Of a stretch of DNA of 64,000 nt, positions 61,987 through 64,000 are shown piece after piece. A model generated the notes under the pieces. That model did no database searches. It was not told the origin of the DNA and worked only from the letters and a program-made list of their open reading frames with translations. The stretch lies in the NCBI GenBank assembly GCA_934631985.1, contig CAKTYE010000002.1, positions 1-64,000 on the forward strand, in the 5' to 3' direction. The DNA comes from an uncultured Clostridia bacterium (GTDB lineage Bacteria; Bacillota; Clostridia; Christensenellales; Aristaeellaceae). Each line of letters opens with the position of its first letter. Within the stretch, counting starts at the first letter, position 1. Position numbers and translations under genes: made by a program.

Positions 61987-62008
61987 AATCTTACATGCCT
62001 ACAGAAAA

Positions 62009-62038
62009 GAGCGGCTCTCCATTTTTGAAGAGCCGCTC
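62009..62038. terminator. Terminator between the convergent methyltransferase and flavoprotein genes
   Basis: GAGCGGCTCT (62009-62018) pairs with AGAGCCGCTC (62029-62038). The T run is good on the minus strand (CTCTTTTCTG) and weak on plus. Confidence 0.75.
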
Positions 62039-62061
62039 AAGCATTTTACGAAGGGAATATC

Positions 62062-63855
62062 TTACTTTGCAAGGGCATCCGCAGCCGCAGCAGCACCCGT
62101 GCAATGGCCCATGGTAGAGTACATGCCCAGAGACGCCGCCAGGATATAGTTCTCGTTGTAGAAGTAACGGTTGCTCATTTCACCAGCCGCATACAGACCG
62201 GGAATGACCGTACCGTCCTGACGAGTCACACGGCCCTGATCCGTCGTGGTCACGCCGCCCGCAGAACCAAAGGTCGTGGGATACACCTTCACCGCATAGA
62301 AGGGAGCCTTGTCCAGCGCCTTCAGGAACGCAGCATCCTTACCGAACTCCTCGTCCTTGCCCGCCGCGACAGCCGCAGTGTACTTCTCATAGGAAGCCAC
62401 CAGGTTCTTGGTATACACATGCATGTTCAGGGCCAGCTCCTCAATGGTCTCGCCCTTCGCCACAACACCGCTTGCCACGCCCGCTTCCAGCGCCGCAGCC
62501 GCAGCCTCATCAGAGGAATCGAACACATACCAGAAGGGCGCAATGCCATTCTGAATCATGTCAGAAGCCGTCATGTCCATGGTATCCCAGCCCGCGCTGA
62601 CAGCCTCGTTGCCGAAACGGTCGCCATTGGCATTCACGCCCAGCTGGCTGTAGATCGCCAGCGCAGAGGTGTCAGTCAGCGCAGACAGCTGCGGATCAAC
62701 CACGGTGCTGAACAAAGGCGTTGCGAACACATCAAAGGTGCCTGCGCCCACCTCCAGCGCCATCAGGAAGCCATCGCCCGTGTGGCTCACAGCACTGGCG
62801 GAAATCAGGCCCGCGCGATGCAGCTTGGGGCTGTACTTCTCCACCAGCTCTTCATTCTGAGAAATGCCGCCGGTCGCCAGCACAACACTCTTAGCTTCGA
62901 AGGTGATGATGGAATCCTCGGTTTCGGCAACCGCGCCGATCACCGCACCGTTTTCATCCGTCACCAGAGACACGCCCTTGGTGTTCAGCCGCAGTTCAAC
63001 GCCGTTCTTCTGGCAAACATCCACCAGCATGGAGATCAAGCCCGCGCCGCCGCCGTTCGCCAGCGCCATGGGATAGCTGCTGGAAGCCGCATAAGGCTCG
63101 GCAGAGAACTCCACGCCGCTGGAAACCAGCCCGTCAACCGCCTTACCAGTCTCGGCAACAACGCTTTCCAGGCGCTCCCAATCAGGATAGCCGCTGTCCA
63201 CGCCGGAAGCGTCCATCTTCTTGTGCCAGTAAGCCATTACCGATTCCAGATTGTCGCTTTCCAGGCGATTATCCGCGAACAGCTCAGAGCCTACGCAGAC
63301 CAGGATGCCGCCCGCGGTATTCGTGGTGCCGCCTGCCATCGCCATCTTATCGATAATGACCACGTTTGCGCCGTTCTGCTTGGCAGACAGCGCTGCCGTC
63401 AGGCCCGCCATACCCGCGCCGATAACCAGCACATCGGTGGACTCGGTAACAGCCGCCTTTTCGACCGCCGCTACCTCCTCCACTGCCTTATAATCATCGG
63501 GATTTACACCGGCAACCACCAGTGCTGCTTCCACAGCCGCCAGAATGCCATTGCTGGTCAGGGTCGCACCCGTCACGGTATCCACCGCCAGGCTGTTGTT
63601 CTTTACAATCTCCGCAGGAACCTTCTCCACCGCAGGATCGCTGATACCCGCATCGTCGCCATTCTTGGTCACTTCAACGCCAGTAATGACCTTTTCGTCA
63701 TTCAGCGTTACACTAACCTCAATGGATCCCTCGCCGTTTTTGCCCGCCCCTGCGCCCGTGTAGGTCTCGTCGGCAAATGCCGGGAAGGCCATCAGCGTCG
63801 CCAGCATGCAAACACTAAGCACCAGAGAAATAATCTTCTTTCCTTCTTCTTTCAT
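62062..63855 (-). CDS. Secreted flavoprotein reductase (FMN_bind plus FAD_binding_2; fumarate-reductase-like)
   Basis: From ATG 63855 the 597-residue product has a signal peptide (MKEEGKKIISLVL...AFADE). An FMN-binding domain (about 30-110) follows, with DTVTGATLTS, where T100 should carry covalent FMN placed by an ApbE-type enzyme. A FAD_binding_2 domain (about 135-595) has VLVIGAGMAGLTAAL and ends in PGLYAAGEMSN. There is no CxxCH haem site. Such soluble enzymes reduce fumarate, urocanate or other enoates outside the cell using membrane electrons. The substrate is not readable; there is no obvious fumarate-type basic pair that I can verify. The promoter at 63881-63909 excludes the longer TTG start. 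Confidence 0.88.
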   Translation of the reverse strand: MKEEGKKIISLVLSVCMLATLMAFPAFADETYTGAGAGKNGEGSIEVSVTLNDEKVITGVEVTKNGDDAGISDPAVEKVPAEIVKNNSLAVDTVTGATLTSNGILAAVEAALVVAGVNPDDYKAVEEVAAVEKAAVTESTDVLVIGAGMAGLTAALSAKQNGANVVIIDKMAMAGGTTNTAGGILVCVGSELFADNRLESDNLESVMAYWHKKMDASGVDSGYPDWERLESVVAETGKAVDGLVSSGVEFSAEPYAASSSYPMALANGGGAGLISMLVDVCQKNGVELRLNTKGVSLVTDENGAVIGAVAETEDSIITFEAKSVVLATGGISQNEELVEKYSPKLHRAGLISASAVSHTGDGFLMALEVGAGTFDVFATPLFSTVVDPQLSALTDTSALAIYSQLGVNANGDRFGNEAVSAGWDTMDMTASDMIQNGIAPFWYVFDSSDEAAAAALEAGVASGVVAKGETIEELALNMHVYTKNLVASYEKYTAAVAAGKDEEFGKDAAFLKALDKAPFYAVKVYPTTFGSAGGVTTTDQGRVTRQDGTVIPGLYAAGEMSNRYFYNENYILAASLGMYSTMGHCTGAAAAADALAK

Positions 63856-63880
63856 TCTTGCTGGGAAAGGTTGCCGACTT

Positions 63881-63909
63881 ATTCTATCGGATATTGCGTC
63901 CTTCGTCAA
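63881..63909 (-). promoter_or_regulatory. Sigma-A promoter of the flavoprotein gene
   Basis: On the minus strand TTGACG (63909-63904), 17 bp, TAGAAT (63886-63881), with a start near 63874 and a short leader to the ATG at 63855. Confidence 0.8.
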
Positions 63910-63925
63910 GGTTAAGCCGCTTTAA

Positions 63926-63955
63926 TTTGTGACAAAAATATCATTTTGTTACAAA
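63926..63955. promoter_or_regulatory. Double palindromic operator TTTGTNACAAA
   Basis: TTTGTGACAAA (63926-63936) and TTTGTTACAAA (63945-63955) are each perfect 11-bp palindromes with centres 19 bp apart, and together they are nearly symmetric. They end just above the -35 of the flavoprotein promoter, a usual place for an activator. The regulator is unknown; Rex and Crp/Fnr boxes do not match exactly. Confidence 0.7.
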
Positions 63956-63960
63956 AAAGC

Positions 63961-63989
63961 GTCCTGTGCCTTGTTTGGAGGCACAGGAC
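63961..63989 (-). terminator. Terminator of a minus-strand gene beyond the window
   Basis: GTCCTGTGCC and GGCACAGGAC form a 10-bp stem; the minus strand then reads GCTTTTTTG. The gene it ends lies past 64000. Confidence 0.8.
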
Positions 63990-64000
63990 ACAAGGGCTGC

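Noticed and set aside
62104..63915. A 603-residue plus-strand frame opposite the flavoprotein gene
   Set aside because: Antisense shadow rich in His/Arg with no recognisable domain; the minus strand has promoter, signal peptide and cofactor motifs.

Overview
The window reads as chromosomal DNA from a low-GC-lineage (Bacillota) anaerobe whose coding sequence is itself fairly GC-rich by eye. Gene order is that of Clostridia/Bacilli: rbgA-rnhB-yraN-(comM)-dprA-topA-trmFO-hslVU; Asp23-fakA-recG; rplI-dnaB; lonB-lonA-engB; maf-mreBCD-pbp2-minD-rodA. LonB and a SpoIID-domain protein hint at a spore-forming ancestry. A Tyr T-box, oxygen-sensitive Fe-S serine dehydratase and a secreted FMN/FAD reductase suggest an anaerobic amino-acid-using gut-type Clostridia member. 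The species cannot be fixed from sequence alone. No prophage, IS element, CRISPR array or rRNA operon is visible.

Layout. 1-3 kb: an eight-cysteine small protein, a tyrosine recombinase with a striking 36-bp palindrome at its 5' end, then proC-rnhA. 3-17.3 kb: one long minus-strand housekeeping run from rbgA to hslU, interrupted by a roughly 1,390-residue double GT-C glycosyltransferase whose C-terminal half is a protein-O-mannosyltransferase (PMT). 17.4-19 kb: a plus-strand trio (tiny membrane protein, DUF4230-like protein, S51-type peptidase). 19-23.6 kb: recG-fakA-asp23 and two tRNA genes on the minus strand. 23.7-27.1 kb: a tyrosine T-box leader driving an aminotransferase, tyrS and a YigZ protein. 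27-33 kb: rplI-dnaB-yhaM-lipoprotein and a glycolipid pair (GT28-like glycosyltransferase, PlsY). 33-36.9 kb: a GntR regulator, PHP phosphatase, PepF and a lone HPt protein. 36.9-42.7 kb: a divergent accessory region with a peptidoglycan-binding protein, zinc-ribbon membrane protein and acyltransferase facing an HSL-type hydrolase fused by overlap to sdaAB-sdaAA. 42.7-47.6 kb: engB, lonA, lonB. 47.7-56.2 kb: the cell-elongation operon maf-mreBCD-pbp2-minD-rodA, which lacks minC and minE. 56.3-62 kb: a 22-cysteine protein and a 1,312-residue SpoIID protein with ten SH3b repeats plus a tRNA methyltransferase. 62-64 kb: a secreted flavoprotein reductase with a double palindromic operator.

How it fits together. 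Most genes serve core information processing (DNA topology, uptake/recombination, replication, RNA turnover, tRNA modification), proteolysis and wall elongation. Around them is a set of exported proteins with Thr/Pro-rich linkers (the lipoprotein, peptidoglycan-binding protein, MreC tail and SpoIID/SH3b protein). They share the window with a PMT-type O-glycosyltransferase, which suggests, without proving, an O-glycosylated envelope. The strongest candidates for new biology are the PMT/GT-C fusion with its possible substrates, the acyltransferase-hydrolase locus, the MinC/MinE-less mre operon with its extended MreC, and the palindrome beside the recombinase.
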